Source: Bacteroidaceae bacterium (GTDB taxonomy: Bacteria; Bacteroidota; Bacteroidia; Bacteroidales; Bacteroidaceae). Taken from it: a DNA stretch of 64,000 nt. The position numbers and the translations under genes are program-made. Where the stretch lies: positions 107,554 to 171,553 of the forward strand of contig JAFYQQ010000014.1 in NCBI GenBank assembly GCA_017559845.1, read 5' to 3'. The notes beneath the pieces are model-generated. The model worked only from the letters and a program-made list of their open reading frames with translations, was not told the origin of the DNA and made no database searches. Positions 50,184-58,620 of the stretch are shown one piece after another. The number at the start of each line of letters is the position of its first letter. The first letter of the stretch is position 1.

Positions 50184-51560
50184 TTATTCTTCTATCTCTG
50201 CTGTTTCTGTAGATGCGTTCTCTTCTTTCTTCTTTGCCAAATATTCAGGAAGTGACATACCTGCCTGGTCAAAAAGGTCATTCAAGGGAGGAATACTTTT
50301 CATAAGACCGGAGAGGAAGTTGGCGGTATTGGTCTTTCCATCTGCGGTGCCTCCGTTGTCCCAAACGGTAACCTTGTCTATGTTGATTCCCTTTATGGCT
50401 TCTACCTGGGTCTTTACCAGTTCTGGCAGTTTTTCCAGGAGCAGCAATGAGTAAGCCTTGGTGGCATCGCCTCCTGCGGCCTGAATCATCTTGTCATAAC
50501 CGGCTGCCTGTTTGGCAAGCATTTCATACAGACCCTTGGCTTCGGCTTCCATCTTGGCATAGATGGCGTCGGCCTCACCCTTTGCGTTTACGCGCTTCTG
50601 TTCAGCCTCGGCTTCCGCGGCAAGTACAAGTCTTTGCTTCTCAATTTCTTGCGCTACGATTACATTGGCAGTTTGTGTGGAACGTTCGCGGTTGGCGCGT
50701 GCCTCTTCGGCCTTTTGCTCGGCTGCGTAGGCTTCTTCGAGTGCTTGTGCCTGTGCAACCTTTTCGGCTGCAGTGGCCTTTCGCTGTGCTTCGGCTTCTT
50801 TCTCGCGACGGTTGGCCTCGCTATTTGCAATGGCAATTTTGGCTTCGTTTTCTCCTCTAACGGCTTCTGCATTGGCTTCCGCAGTGCGGATGCGGGTTTC
50901 TCTGACAGCCTCGGCCTTACCGATTTCTCCCACCTTTTCCTGTTCAGCCACGCGCACCTTGGCTTCGTTTATGGCCTTGGCGGCAGCTTCTTGTCCAAGT
51001 GCTTCGATATAGCCGCTCTCGTCCTTAATGTCTGTTACGTTTACATTGATAAGACGCAAACCGATTTTCTTCAGTTCTACTTCCACATTGGCACTGATGG
51101 CCTCCAGGAACTTGTCACGGTCAGAGTTGAGTTCTTCAATGCTCATTGTGGCAATGACTAGACGCAATTGTCCGAAGAGGATGTCTCGTGCGAGTTCCTG
51201 AATCTGCTGGGCGGTCAGTCCCAACAGGCGCTCGGCTGCGGCCAGCATACTTTCGGGGTCTGTGCTGATACCCACGGTGAAACGGCAAGGTACGTCCACA
51301 CGGATGTTCTGTCGGCTGAGGGCGTTGGTCAGATTGGCGTCAATGCTGATGGGGGTCAGGCCCAGATAGGCATAGTCCTCGATGATAGGCCACACGAAGG
51401 CTCCTCCTCCATGCACGCACTTGGCGCTCTTATTGGTGCCTTTACTGCCATAGATAACCAGAATCTTGTCTGAAGGACAACGACGATAACGATTGATAAG
51501 TGCTATAAAAAGAAAGACAAGCACTATGACTCCAATCACGATAAAATACAATGGAAACAT
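50184..51560 (-). CDS. Flotillin-like SPFH/band 7 protein
   Basis: A 458-residue membrane scaffold protein of the FloT/YqiK type. One N-terminal span (residues 4-23) is followed by the SPFH domain (about 30-190, with INVNVTDIKDESGYIEALG). A long Ala/Glu-rich coiled coil follows (about 195-350, many EANAEA/EKEAEAQ repeats), then a C-terminal region ending in acidic residues. Flotillins organise membrane microdomains. The gene 66 bp upstream encodes an NfeD-like partner, the usual pairing. Confidence 0.92.
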   Translation of the reverse strand: MFPLYFIVIGVIVLVFLFIALINRYRRCPSDKILVIYGSKGTNKSAKCVHGGGAFVWPIIEDYAYLGLTPISIDANLTNALSRQNIRVDVPCRFTVGISTDPESMLAAAERLLGLTAQQIQELARDILFGQLRLVIATMSIEELNSDRDKFLEAISANVEVELKKIGLRLINVNVTDIKDESGYIEALGQEAAAKAINEAKVRVAEQEKVGEIGKAEAVRETRIRTAEANAEAVRGENEAKIAIANSEANRREKEAEAQRKATAAEKVAQAQALEEAYAAEQKAEEARANRERSTQTANVIVAQEIEKQRLVLAAEAEAEQKRVNAKGEADAIYAKMEAEAKGLYEMLAKQAAGYDKMIQAAGGDATKAYSLLLLEKLPELVKTQVEAIKGINIDKVTVWDNGGTADGKTNTANFLSGLMKSIPPLNDLFDQAGMSLPEYLAKKKEENASTETAEIEE

Positions 51561-51626
51561 GATGTTGAACAGATTAAATGGTTTTAATTACTTTAGATGT
51601 AGTCTCTTCTCTTTTTTTGATACTTT

Positions 51627-52223
51627 TCAAATTGGCTCAACCAGCAGCGTGTTGTCATCAATGACCTGGATAACCCTGACACGGGCACCGGTGGGAATAA
51701 AAGTGCCATCGGTCATGGCGGAGATTTCCTGTACACTTCCATGCAGGCTGATTTGCACCTTGCCCTGTCCTTCGCGAGCGGCGGGAATGCGTAAATACAC
51801 CGGACAGACCATGCCCACGCAGTCCTGGATACGGAATGCCCCATTGCTTTCCAATTTCTTCATTTGCCTGAACATGAAGAGGAACATGGCAACGAAAACG
51901 CTTCCGCACAAAATGGCTACGATGGCCAGCAAAGGACGAAGCGGAATGACACTCCAGAAACAGACGCCTCCCCATCCAATACCCAAGAGGAAGTTTATCA
52001 GATTGCGGATGGTGAACAATTGCATGGCGCCTCCGGTATCCAGTGTGTCGCCATCGGGGATGTCCGTTGCGTCGGGCATAGACAGGTCTGCATCGTGGTC
52101 GCCGATGCCAATGAAGGTGAGTGTCATTTGGATGATGAAAACCAAAGATGCGGCAATGGCAATAGTCCAATACACACGCAATGTGGGGTCGAGCGATTCG
52201 TACCAAATAGTGATTGTGTCCAT
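51627..52223 (-). CDS. NfeD/YuaF-like membrane protein with OB-fold
   Basis: A 198-residue protein with three hydrophobic spans (about residues 17-39, 70-92 and 94-114) and a C-terminal OB-fold-like domain (about 125-198, VGMVCPVYLRIPAAREGQGK to LLVEPI). A short acidic loop, DHDADLSMPDATDIPDGD, follows the first span. This matches the YuaF partner of flotillin rather than the longer NfeD proteases. It is the first gene of the flotillin unit. Confidence 0.8.
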   Translation of the reverse strand: MDTITIWYESLDPTLRVYWTIAIAASLVFIIQMTLTFIGIGDHDADLSMPDATDIPDGDTLDTGGAMQLFTIRNLINFLLGIGWGGVCFWSVIPLRPLLAIVAILCGSVFVAMFLFMFRQMKKLESNGAFRIQDCVGMVCPVYLRIPAAREGQGKVQISLHGSVQEISAMTDGTFIPTGARVRVIQVIDDNTLLVEPI

Positions 52224-52254
52224 AATCAGAGTAATATATTCAAGTTAATATCAA

Positions 52255-52262
52255 CAAAGGTA
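52255..52262 (-). promoter_or_regulatory. Promoter -7 box of the NfeD-flotillin unit
   Basis: Minus-strand TACCTTTG, 32 bp before the ATG at 52223. No -33 element is evident. Confidence 0.45.
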
Positions 52263-52292
52263 ATGAAAAAATGAAAAGAAATTTTATAATGA

Positions 52293-52323
52293 TTGGAAAA
52301 ATGATAAAAAAAATGTATGTTTG
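52293..52323 (+). promoter_or_regulatory. Promoter of the NUDIX gene (-33/-7)
   Basis: TTG (52293-52295), 20 nt, TATGTTTG (52316-52323). The box covers an in-frame ATG at 52317, which is therefore unlikely to be the start. Confidence 0.55.
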
Positions 52324-52343
52324 CACACAAATATAAAGCAAAG

Positions 52344-52895
52344 ATGACAAAATGCAAAGATAAACCCCATCCTTTGGGCATATTTCGGTATTGTCCCGTT
52401 TGTGGCAGCCCGAATTTTGTGACAAACAATGAAAAGAGCAAGCGCTGTGCCGATTGCGGATTTGTCTATTTTTTCAATCCCAGCGGAGCCACGGTGGCGG
52501 TGATTGTGAACGAATGCGATGAACTGCTTGTGGTGAGGCGGGCGAAGGAACCTGCCAAAGGGACGCTGGATCTTCCTGGCGGCTTTTTGGATTGTGCGGA
52601 AACGGCAGAGGAGGGAGTTGCACGCGAGGTATTTGAGGAAACAGGGCTTGAGGTGGAGCAGTGTGACTACCTGTTTTCCATCCCCAACATTTATCCTTAT
52701 AGTGGGTTGGATGTGCATACAATGGACCTATTTTTCCTTTGCAGGGTAAAGGGGACGAAAGAGGCCAAGGCAATGGATGATGCGGAGAGCCTGGCCTGGA
52801 TTCCTTGGGAGCAGATAATGCCTCAGGAGTTTGGCTTGCTTTCTGTCCGCAAAGGTATAATTCGTCTGAAAATGATGTGGACTAATAAAAAATAA
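52344..52895 (+). CDS. NUDIX hydrolase with N-terminal zinc ribbon
   Basis: A 183-residue hydrolase of nucleoside-diphosphate-linked compounds. A four-Cys zinc ribbon (YCPVCG and RCADCG) precedes the NUDIX box GFLDCAETAEEGVA with REVFEETGL, which has every consensus acidic residue. The zinc ribbon layout resembles NADH pyrophosphatase (NudC) relatives, but the specific SQPWPFPxS motif is absent, so the substrate is open. Start placed at 52344, since the upstream ATG at 52317 lies in the promoter box. Confidence 0.87.
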   Translation: MTKCKDKPHPLGIFRYCPVCGSPNFVTNNEKSKRCADCGFVYFFNPSGATVAVIVNECDELLVVRRAKEPAKGTLDLPGGFLDCAETAEEGVAREVFEETGLEVEQCDYLFSIPNIYPYSGLDVHTMDLFFLCRVKGTKEAKAMDDAESLAWIPWEQIMPQEFGLLSVRKGIIRLKMMWTNKK

Positions 52896-52929
52896 TGATA
52901 TAAATAATGTGTAACAAATATTTTTGCAT

Positions 52930-52937
52930 TATCTTTG
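52930..52937 (+). promoter_or_regulatory. Promoter -7 box of topA
   Basis: TATCTTTG followed by C, 30 bp before the topA ATG. No clear -33 element, so topA may also be read from the NUDIX promoter. Confidence 0.5.
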
Positions 52938-52966
52938 CGCCCAAATCATAAATTAAATAAGACCTG

Positions 52967-55309
52967 ATGAAGCAAAATCTTGTGATAGTGGAGAGCCCGG
53001 CCAAGGCTAAGACAATTGAAAAATTCCTGGGTTCGGATTATAAGGTGCTTTCAAGTTACGGCCACATCCGTGACTTGAAGAAAAAGTCGTTCAGCCTGGA
53101 TCCGGAAACTTTTGATCCCCAATATGAGGTGCCTTCAGACAAAGCTCGTGTGGTGGCGCAATTGAAAAAAATGGCATCAGAATCGGAAACCGTCTGGCTG
53201 GCATCCGATGAAGACCGCGAAGGAGAGGCCATCAGCTGGCACTTGTATGAGGTACTCGAACTGAAGCCCGAAAACACAAAGCGAATCGTATTTCATGAAA
53301 TTACCAAGCCTGCCATTCTGGAGGCTATACAACATCCGCGCGATATTGACTTGAATCTGGTAAATGCCCAACAGGCCCGCAGAGTCTTGGACCGTATTGT
53401 TGGTTTCAAGTTAAGCCCTGTATTGTGGCGCAAGGTAAAGCCTTCGCTCAGCGCTGGCCGTGTGCAGAGTGTGGCAGTGAGGCTGATTGTGGAACGCGAA
53501 CGGGAAATCCAGAATTTTGTAGGAGAAGACGCTTATAGAGTAACGGCGCTTTTCATGACAAAAGACGGAAATGAAGTGAAAGCAGAGCTGAACCGCCGCT
53601 TTTCCACGGAACAGGCGGCAAACGAGTTCCTTGAAAAGTGTGTGAAGGCTAATTTCACAGTGCAGGACGTGACCACGAAACCCCAGAAGCGTATGCCTGC
53701 AGCTCCTTTTACCACCAGTACCTTGCAGCAAGAGGCTGCCCACAAATTGGGATTTACTGTGGCGCAGACCATGATGGTTGCCCAGCATCTTTATGAAAAC
53801 GGACGCATCACGTATATGCGTACGGATAGCGTGAATCTGAGTAGTCTGTGTCTGGGCGCAAGCAAGAAGGTGATTTGTGAGCAGATGGGTGAGGAATATG
53901 TAAAGACCCGCCAGTATACGACTCATTCCAAGGGTGCGCAGGAAGCTCACGAAGCCATCAGACCCACTTATATGGACCAGATTCAGATAGAAGGCACTGT
54001 TCAAGAGAAACGCCTTTATGATTTGATTTGGAAACGTACCATTGCCAGCCAGATGGCAGATGCGGAAATTGAGAAAACCACAGTCACAATCTCAATTGAC
54101 GGAATGGAGGATTTCTTTGTGGCCAATGGCGAGATTGTGAAGTTTGACGGTTTCCTCAAGGTTTACAAGGAAACACAGGAAGAGGGAATGGCAGAGGAGG
54201 ACAGTGCGCAACTGCCCGTGATGAAGGTTGCTGATAAATTGCAGTACAACCAAATCGTGGCAACCCAACGCTTTGCGCAGCGTCCTTTAAGATATAACGA
54301 AGCAAGTTTGGTTCGCAAGTTGGAGGAACTGGGTATCGGACGCCCCAGTACCTATGCGGCCACCATTACAACCATCCAGCAGCGCGAATATGTGATGAAG
54401 GGTGACAAGCCAGGAGAGGAGAGGAATTATCAGACGCTGACATTGACTGATGGTCAGGTTGCGTCAGAAACACGCCAAATGACCGTTGGCGCAGAACGTG
54501 GAAAATTGCTTCCCACGGATACCGGAATTGTGGTAAATGATTTCTTGTTGGCGAATTTTCCGGACATCATGGATTACAACTTTACCGCTGATGTGGAGAA
54601 GAAATTTGACGACATTGCCGAAGGTAATGCCGAGTGGAAGGACGTATTAAAGGATTTCTATGCCGATTTTGAGCCTCTCGTGGATAAGTCCATCAATACC
54701 CATAGCGAGCACAAGGTGGGCGAGCGCTTGCTTGGTAATGATCCCAAGACTGGACAGCCGGTAATGGTCAAGATTGGCCGTTTTGGCCCGGTAGCCCAGA
54801 TTGGCAGTAGCGATGCTGTGGTCAAACCTCGTTTTGCACAGTTGAAGAAAGGTCAGAGCCTGGAGACAATCACATTGGAAGAAGCCTTGGAACTCTTCAA
54901 GCTGCCCCGTGTAATGGGCGAATACGAAGGAAAGACAGTGATTGTGGGTGCGGGTAAGTTCGGCCCCTACGTATCACACAACGGCATGTATGTATCCATT
55001 CCTAAAACGCTTGATCCCTTGAAAATGACTTTTGAGGAAAGCGTAATTCTGTTGCATCGTCATCATCTGGCTGAGAAGGAACGTCATTTGAAGCAATTCG
55101 AGGAAGATGCTGAATTGGAAGTGCTCAATGGCCGTTATGGCCCCTATCTGTGCTATAAGGGAGCCAATTACAGACTGCCCAAGAGTATGCATGAACGTGC
55201 CCGTGAATTGCAATATGAAGAGTGTATGGCTATTGTTAACGGCCAACAAGAGGAAGATACTGCCGAGGGCGCTGTTGTAAAGAAAAGACGTTATACAAAG
55301 AAAAAGTAA
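52967..55309 (+). CDS. topA: DNA topoisomerase I
   Basis: A 780-residue type IA topoisomerase that relaxes negative supercoils. Toprim elements are VESPAKAKTIEKFLG (residues 7-21) and SDEDREGEAISWH. The active-site tyrosine is Tyr283 in RITYMRTDS. In place of the Cys4 zinc fingers of E. coli it has topoisomerase C-terminal repeats (IGRFGPVAQIG, GAGKFGPYVSHNG, LNGRYGPYLCYKG) and a basic tail, as is normal in Bacteroidetes. aroK begins 31 bp downstream. Confidence 0.97.
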   Translation: MKQNLVIVESPAKAKTIEKFLGSDYKVLSSYGHIRDLKKKSFSLDPETFDPQYEVPSDKARVVAQLKKMASESETVWLASDEDREGEAISWHLYEVLELKPENTKRIVFHEITKPAILEAIQHPRDIDLNLVNAQQARRVLDRIVGFKLSPVLWRKVKPSLSAGRVQSVAVRLIVEREREIQNFVGEDAYRVTALFMTKDGNEVKAELNRRFSTEQAANEFLEKCVKANFTVQDVTTKPQKRMPAAPFTTSTLQQEAAHKLGFTVAQTMMVAQHLYENGRITYMRTDSVNLSSLCLGASKKVICEQMGEEYVKTRQYTTHSKGAQEAHEAIRPTYMDQIQIEGTVQEKRLYDLIWKRTIASQMADAEIEKTTVTISIDGMEDFFVANGEIVKFDGFLKVYKETQEEGMAEEDSAQLPVMKVADKLQYNQIVATQRFAQRPLRYNEASLVRKLEELGIGRPSTYAATITTIQQREYVMKGDKPGEERNYQTLTLTDGQVASETRQMTVGAERGKLLPTDTGIVVNDFLLANFPDIMDYNFTADVEKKFDDIAEGNAEWKDVLKDFYADFEPLVDKSINTHSEHKVGERLLGNDPKTGQPVMVKIGRFGPVAQIGSSDAVVKPRFAQLKKGQSLETITLEEALELFKLPRVMGEYEGKTVIVGAGKFGPYVSHNGMYVSIPKTLDPLKMTFEESVILLHRHHLAEKERHLKQFEEDAELEVLNGRYGPYLCYKGANYRLPKSMHERARELQYEECMAIVNGQQEEDTAEGAVVKKRRYTKKK

Positions 55310-55340
55310 ACTGCGTTATTAGAGAATATACACTGAAAGT

Positions 55341-55868
55341 ATGGTGAGAATAGTATTATTAGGATTCATGGGCGCGGGCAAGACTACCATAGGCCACCAG
55401 TTGGCGGCCTCTTTGGGGATGCCTTTCTATGATTTGGACTGGTACATACAGATGCGTTTTCATCGGACAGTGGAGCAACTTTTTGAGGAACGTGGTGAGG
55501 AAGGCTTCAGGGAAATTGAACGTAATATGCTGCATGAAGTGGCTGAGTTCGAGAATGTGGTGCTTTCATGCGGCGGAGGTACACCTTGTTTTTTCGACAA
55601 CATGGAATACCTCAATTCCAATTCAGAAACCGTCTATTTGAAGGCAGAACCAGAAGTGCTGGCCATGCATTTGAAAATGGGCAAGGTGGTCCGTCCCCTC
55701 ATAAAAGGAAAAACAGCAGAAGAACTGATAGACTTTATCCGTGAATCATTGGAGAAGCGTGAGAAATACTATCTGCAGGCCAAGCATGTGCTTGATGTGA
55801 GTTTATTAGATAATTACGATAAAATAAAAACCAGTGTGGCATTGCTGCGCAAAGAATTAGGCTTATGA
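55341..55868 (+). CDS. aroK: Shikimate kinase
   Basis: A 175-residue enzyme phosphorylating shikimate on the route to chorismate. The P-loop is GFMGAGKTT (residues 8-16), the substrate Asp site DLDWYIQ (31-37), and the CGGGTP loop follows near residue 78. The Arg of the lid region is in KVVRPLIKGK. Its end overlaps speA by ATGA, which suggests a topA-aroK-speA-argB transcript. Confidence 0.96.
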   Translation: MVRIVLLGFMGAGKTTIGHQLAASLGMPFYDLDWYIQMRFHRTVEQLFEERGEEGFREIERNMLHEVAEFENVVLSCGGGTPCFFDNMEYLNSNSETVYLKAEPEVLAMHLKMGKVVRPLIKGKTAEELIDFIRESLEKREKYYLQAKHVLDVSLLDNYDKIKTSVALLRKELGL

Positions 55869-57757
55869 AAAAATGGCGTATTGAAGATTCGGAGGAACTG
55901 TACAATATCAAAGGATGGGGTGTGAACTACTTTGGTATCAATGAGAAAGGCCATGTGTATGTGACACCCAAGAAAAACTGCATACAGGTGGACTTGAAAG
56001 ATGTGGTGGACCAGTTGGCCACAAGACATGTGACGGCTCCGGTTTTGCTTCGATTCCCTGATATCCTTGACAACCGTATTGAGAAGACCGATGAGTGTTT
56101 CCGCAAGGCTGGAAAAGAGTACAGCTACAACGGCGAGCATTTCATCATATTCCCAATCAAGGTGAACCAAATGCGTCCCGTGGTGGAAGAAATTATCAGC
56201 CATGGAAAAAGATATAACCTGGGTCTTGAGGCTGGTTCAAAGCCTGAATTGCATGCAGTGCTGGCCACCAATATGGACAGTGACAGCCTGATTATCTGTA
56301 ACGGACACAAGGACCAGAACTTCATAGAACTGGCACTTTTGGCGCAAAAGATGGGTAAGCGAGTGTTCTTGGTGGTTGAAAAACTACCGGAAATGAAGAT
56401 TATTGCCGAGACTGCCGAAAAACTTGGTGTACGACCGAATTTGGGCATTCGAATCAAACTGGCCAGCAGCGGAGCTGGAAAGTGGAGTGAAAGCGGAGGT
56501 GATGCCAGCAAGTTTGGACTGAACTCATCCGAATTGCTCATGGCTTTGGAACTGCTTGACGAGATGGGGTTGCGTGATTGCTTGAAACTGATCCATTTCC
56601 ACATCGGTAGCCAGATTACCAAGATTCGCCGCATCAGTACGGCCCTCCGTGAGATTGCACAGTTCTATGTGCAGTTGCATGCCATGGGCTTCAATATTGA
56701 ATTTGTGGACTGTGGTGGCGGTTTGGGCGTGGACTACGACGGAACGCGAAGCAGCAACAGCGAGAGCAGTGTGAATTACAGCATTCAGGAGTATGTGAAC
56801 GACTGTGTATATACGTTGGTGGAGGCATCGAACAAATACGGCATTCCTCATCCCAACATCATAACGGAAGGCGGACGTTCTCTGACGGCCCACCATAGCG
56901 TGCTGATCCTTGATGTGCTGGAAAGTGTGACGGCCCCCAAAATGCCTGAGGATTTCCAACCCACACAGGATGACCACAAACTGGTGCACGACCTTACGGA
57001 AATCTGGGACAAGCTGAGTGGCCGCTCCTTATTGGAAGATTGGCATGATGCAGAGGATATTCGTGAAGAAGCTTTGGACCTTTTCCGTCACGGCATAATT
57101 GACCTGAAGACGCGCGCCCAGATAGAAAGCCTGTACTGGGCAATCAGTCACGAGGTGGCAGAATTGGCGCATCACCAGAAACATGTTCCCGATGAACTGC
57201 GTCAGTTGGATAAACGAATGTCTGACAAGTATTTCTGTAATTTCAGCCTTTTCCAAAGTATGCCCGATTCTTGGGGTATTGACCAGCTGTTCCCCATTAT
57301 GCCTATTTCGCGTCTTTCGGAAAGGCCCGACAGAAGCGCGACGCTTCAAGATATCACTTGCGATTCGGACGGAAAGATTACAGCCTATGTGAACGGCGGA
57401 CAGCAGACCAGTTATCTGCCTTTGCACAAGGTTGAAGCAGGAGAGCATTACTACATTGGTGTCTTCCTGGTGGGTGCTTACCAAGAAATCATGGGAAATA
57501 TGCACAACCTTTTTGGAGACACCAACGCTGTGCATATCTCTGTGGATGAAAAGGGCTACAAGATAGACCAGGTGATTGATGGAGAAACCGTGGCTGATGT
57601 GCTGGAATATGTTCAGTATGATCCAAAGAAACTGGTACGTCGTCTTGAAATCTGGGTCAGCAAGGCAATAAAAGACGGAAAGATCACTGCTGCGGAAGGC
57701 AAGGAGTTTATCAGCAATTATCGTGCAGGCCTTTATGGTTATACCTATTTGGAATAA
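55865..57757 (+). CDS. speA: Biosynthetic arginine decarboxylase
   Basis: A 630-residue PLP enzyme converting arginine to agmatine, the first step to putrescine or spermidine. PLP-binding Lys99 is in FPIKVNQ. The phosphate-binding region is VDCGGGLGVDYDGTRS, and the fold III class ends with the long C-terminal beta-domain (NLFGDTNAVHIS and the rest). The length matches the E. coli SpeA type. It is translationally coupled to aroK and lies 12 bp before argB. Synthesis and use of arginine are thus encoded side by side. Confidence 0.96.
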   Translation: MKKWRIEDSEELYNIKGWGVNYFGINEKGHVYVTPKKNCIQVDLKDVVDQLATRHVTAPVLLRFPDILDNRIEKTDECFRKAGKEYSYNGEHFIIFPIKVNQMRPVVEEIISHGKRYNLGLEAGSKPELHAVLATNMDSDSLIICNGHKDQNFIELALLAQKMGKRVFLVVEKLPEMKIIAETAEKLGVRPNLGIRIKLASSGAGKWSESGGDASKFGLNSSELLMALELLDEMGLRDCLKLIHFHIGSQITKIRRISTALREIAQFYVQLHAMGFNIEFVDCGGGLGVDYDGTRSSNSESSVNYSIQEYVNDCVYTLVEASNKYGIPHPNIITEGGRSLTAHHSVLILDVLESVTAPKMPEDFQPTQDDHKLVHDLTEIWDKLSGRSLLEDWHDAEDIREEALDLFRHGIIDLKTRAQIESLYWAISHEVAELAHHQKHVPDELRQLDKRMSDKYFCNFSLFQSMPDSWGIDQLFPIMPISRLSERPDRSATLQDITCDSDGKITAYVNGGQQTSYLPLHKVEAGEHYYIGVFLVGAYQEIMGNMHNLFGDTNAVHISVDEKGYKIDQVIDGETVADVLEYVQYDPKKLVRRLEIWVSKAIKDGKITAAEGKEFISNYRAGLYGYTYLE

Positions 57758-57769
57758 TACCTTTTGTAT

Positions 57770-58540
57770 ATGAAGAAAGTTGTTGTGATTAAGGTGGGCG
57801 GAGCCATCTTGGAAAACGAAGAGACGCTTTGTCGTTTGTTGGACGATTTTGCGGCATTGCCAGGAAACAAGGTGCTTGTGCATGGTGGCGGACGTGCGGC
57901 AACCCGTATAGCAGCAGACCTTGGCATAGAAAGTCAGATGATCAACGGCCGGCGTGTAACCGACGAAAAGATGCTTGATATCGTGACTATGGTATATGGC
58001 GGTCTTGTCAACAAACATGCGGTAGCCGGCTTGCAGTCAAGAGGTGTGAATGCATTGGGACTGACCGGAGCTGACATGAACGTAATACAAGGCCATAAAC
58101 GTCCGGTCAAGGATGTGGATTATGGTTGGGTTGGCGATGTGGATTGTGCCGATGGTCATGCACTTAAAACACTCTTGGAACAAGGCGTGGTGCCGGTAAT
58201 GGCACCGCTGATTCATGATGGTAAGGGTCACATGCTCAATACTAATGCAGACACCATTGCCAGCCAGGTGGCATGCGCCCTGTCTGAGTTTTACGATGTT
58301 ACGCTGACTTTCTGTTTTGAAAAGCCCGGTGTACTGAGTGATGCAGATGATGACAGTAGCGTGATTTCCCATATCACAAAAGAAACGTTTCAGCAACTGG
58401 TGGCCGATGGTGTAATTTCAGGTGGAATGCTCCCAAAACTGGAGAATGCTTATGATGCCATCAATAAGGGTGTCGCTCGTGTGATGATAACCAGAGCGGA
58501 CAATTTGGACGGTTCGAATGGGACCCTAATCAGTGAATAA
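57770..58540 (+). CDS. argB: Acetylglutamate kinase
   Basis: A 256-residue amino-acid kinase, second step of arginine synthesis. Motifs are KVGGAILE near the N-terminus, HGGGRAATR (acetylglutamate loop), GLTGADMN, and DGVISGGMLPKLENAYDA. Start taken at the ATG at 57770; the upstream TTG at 57764 adds two residues only. In the Bacteroidetes arginine pathway the acetylated intermediate is often replaced by succinyl-glutamate or -ornithine, so the true acyl group may differ. Confidence 0.94.
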   Translation: MKKVVVIKVGGAILENEETLCRLLDDFAALPGNKVLVHGGGRAATRIAADLGIESQMINGRRVTDEKMLDIVTMVYGGLVNKHAVAGLQSRGVNALGLTGADMNVIQGHKRPVKDVDYGWVGDVDCADGHALKTLLEQGVVPVMAPLIHDGKGHMLNTNADTIASQVACALSEFYDVTLTFCFEKPGVLSDADDDSSVISHITKETFQQLVADGVISGGMLPKLENAYDAINKGVARVMITRADNLDGSNGTLISE

Positions 58541-58620
58541 CAAGATATTATTTGCCACACTCCCTAAAAGAAAATGAAATATAATCTTTTGTACCAGAAA
58601 ACAATAAAATCGAATACAAT

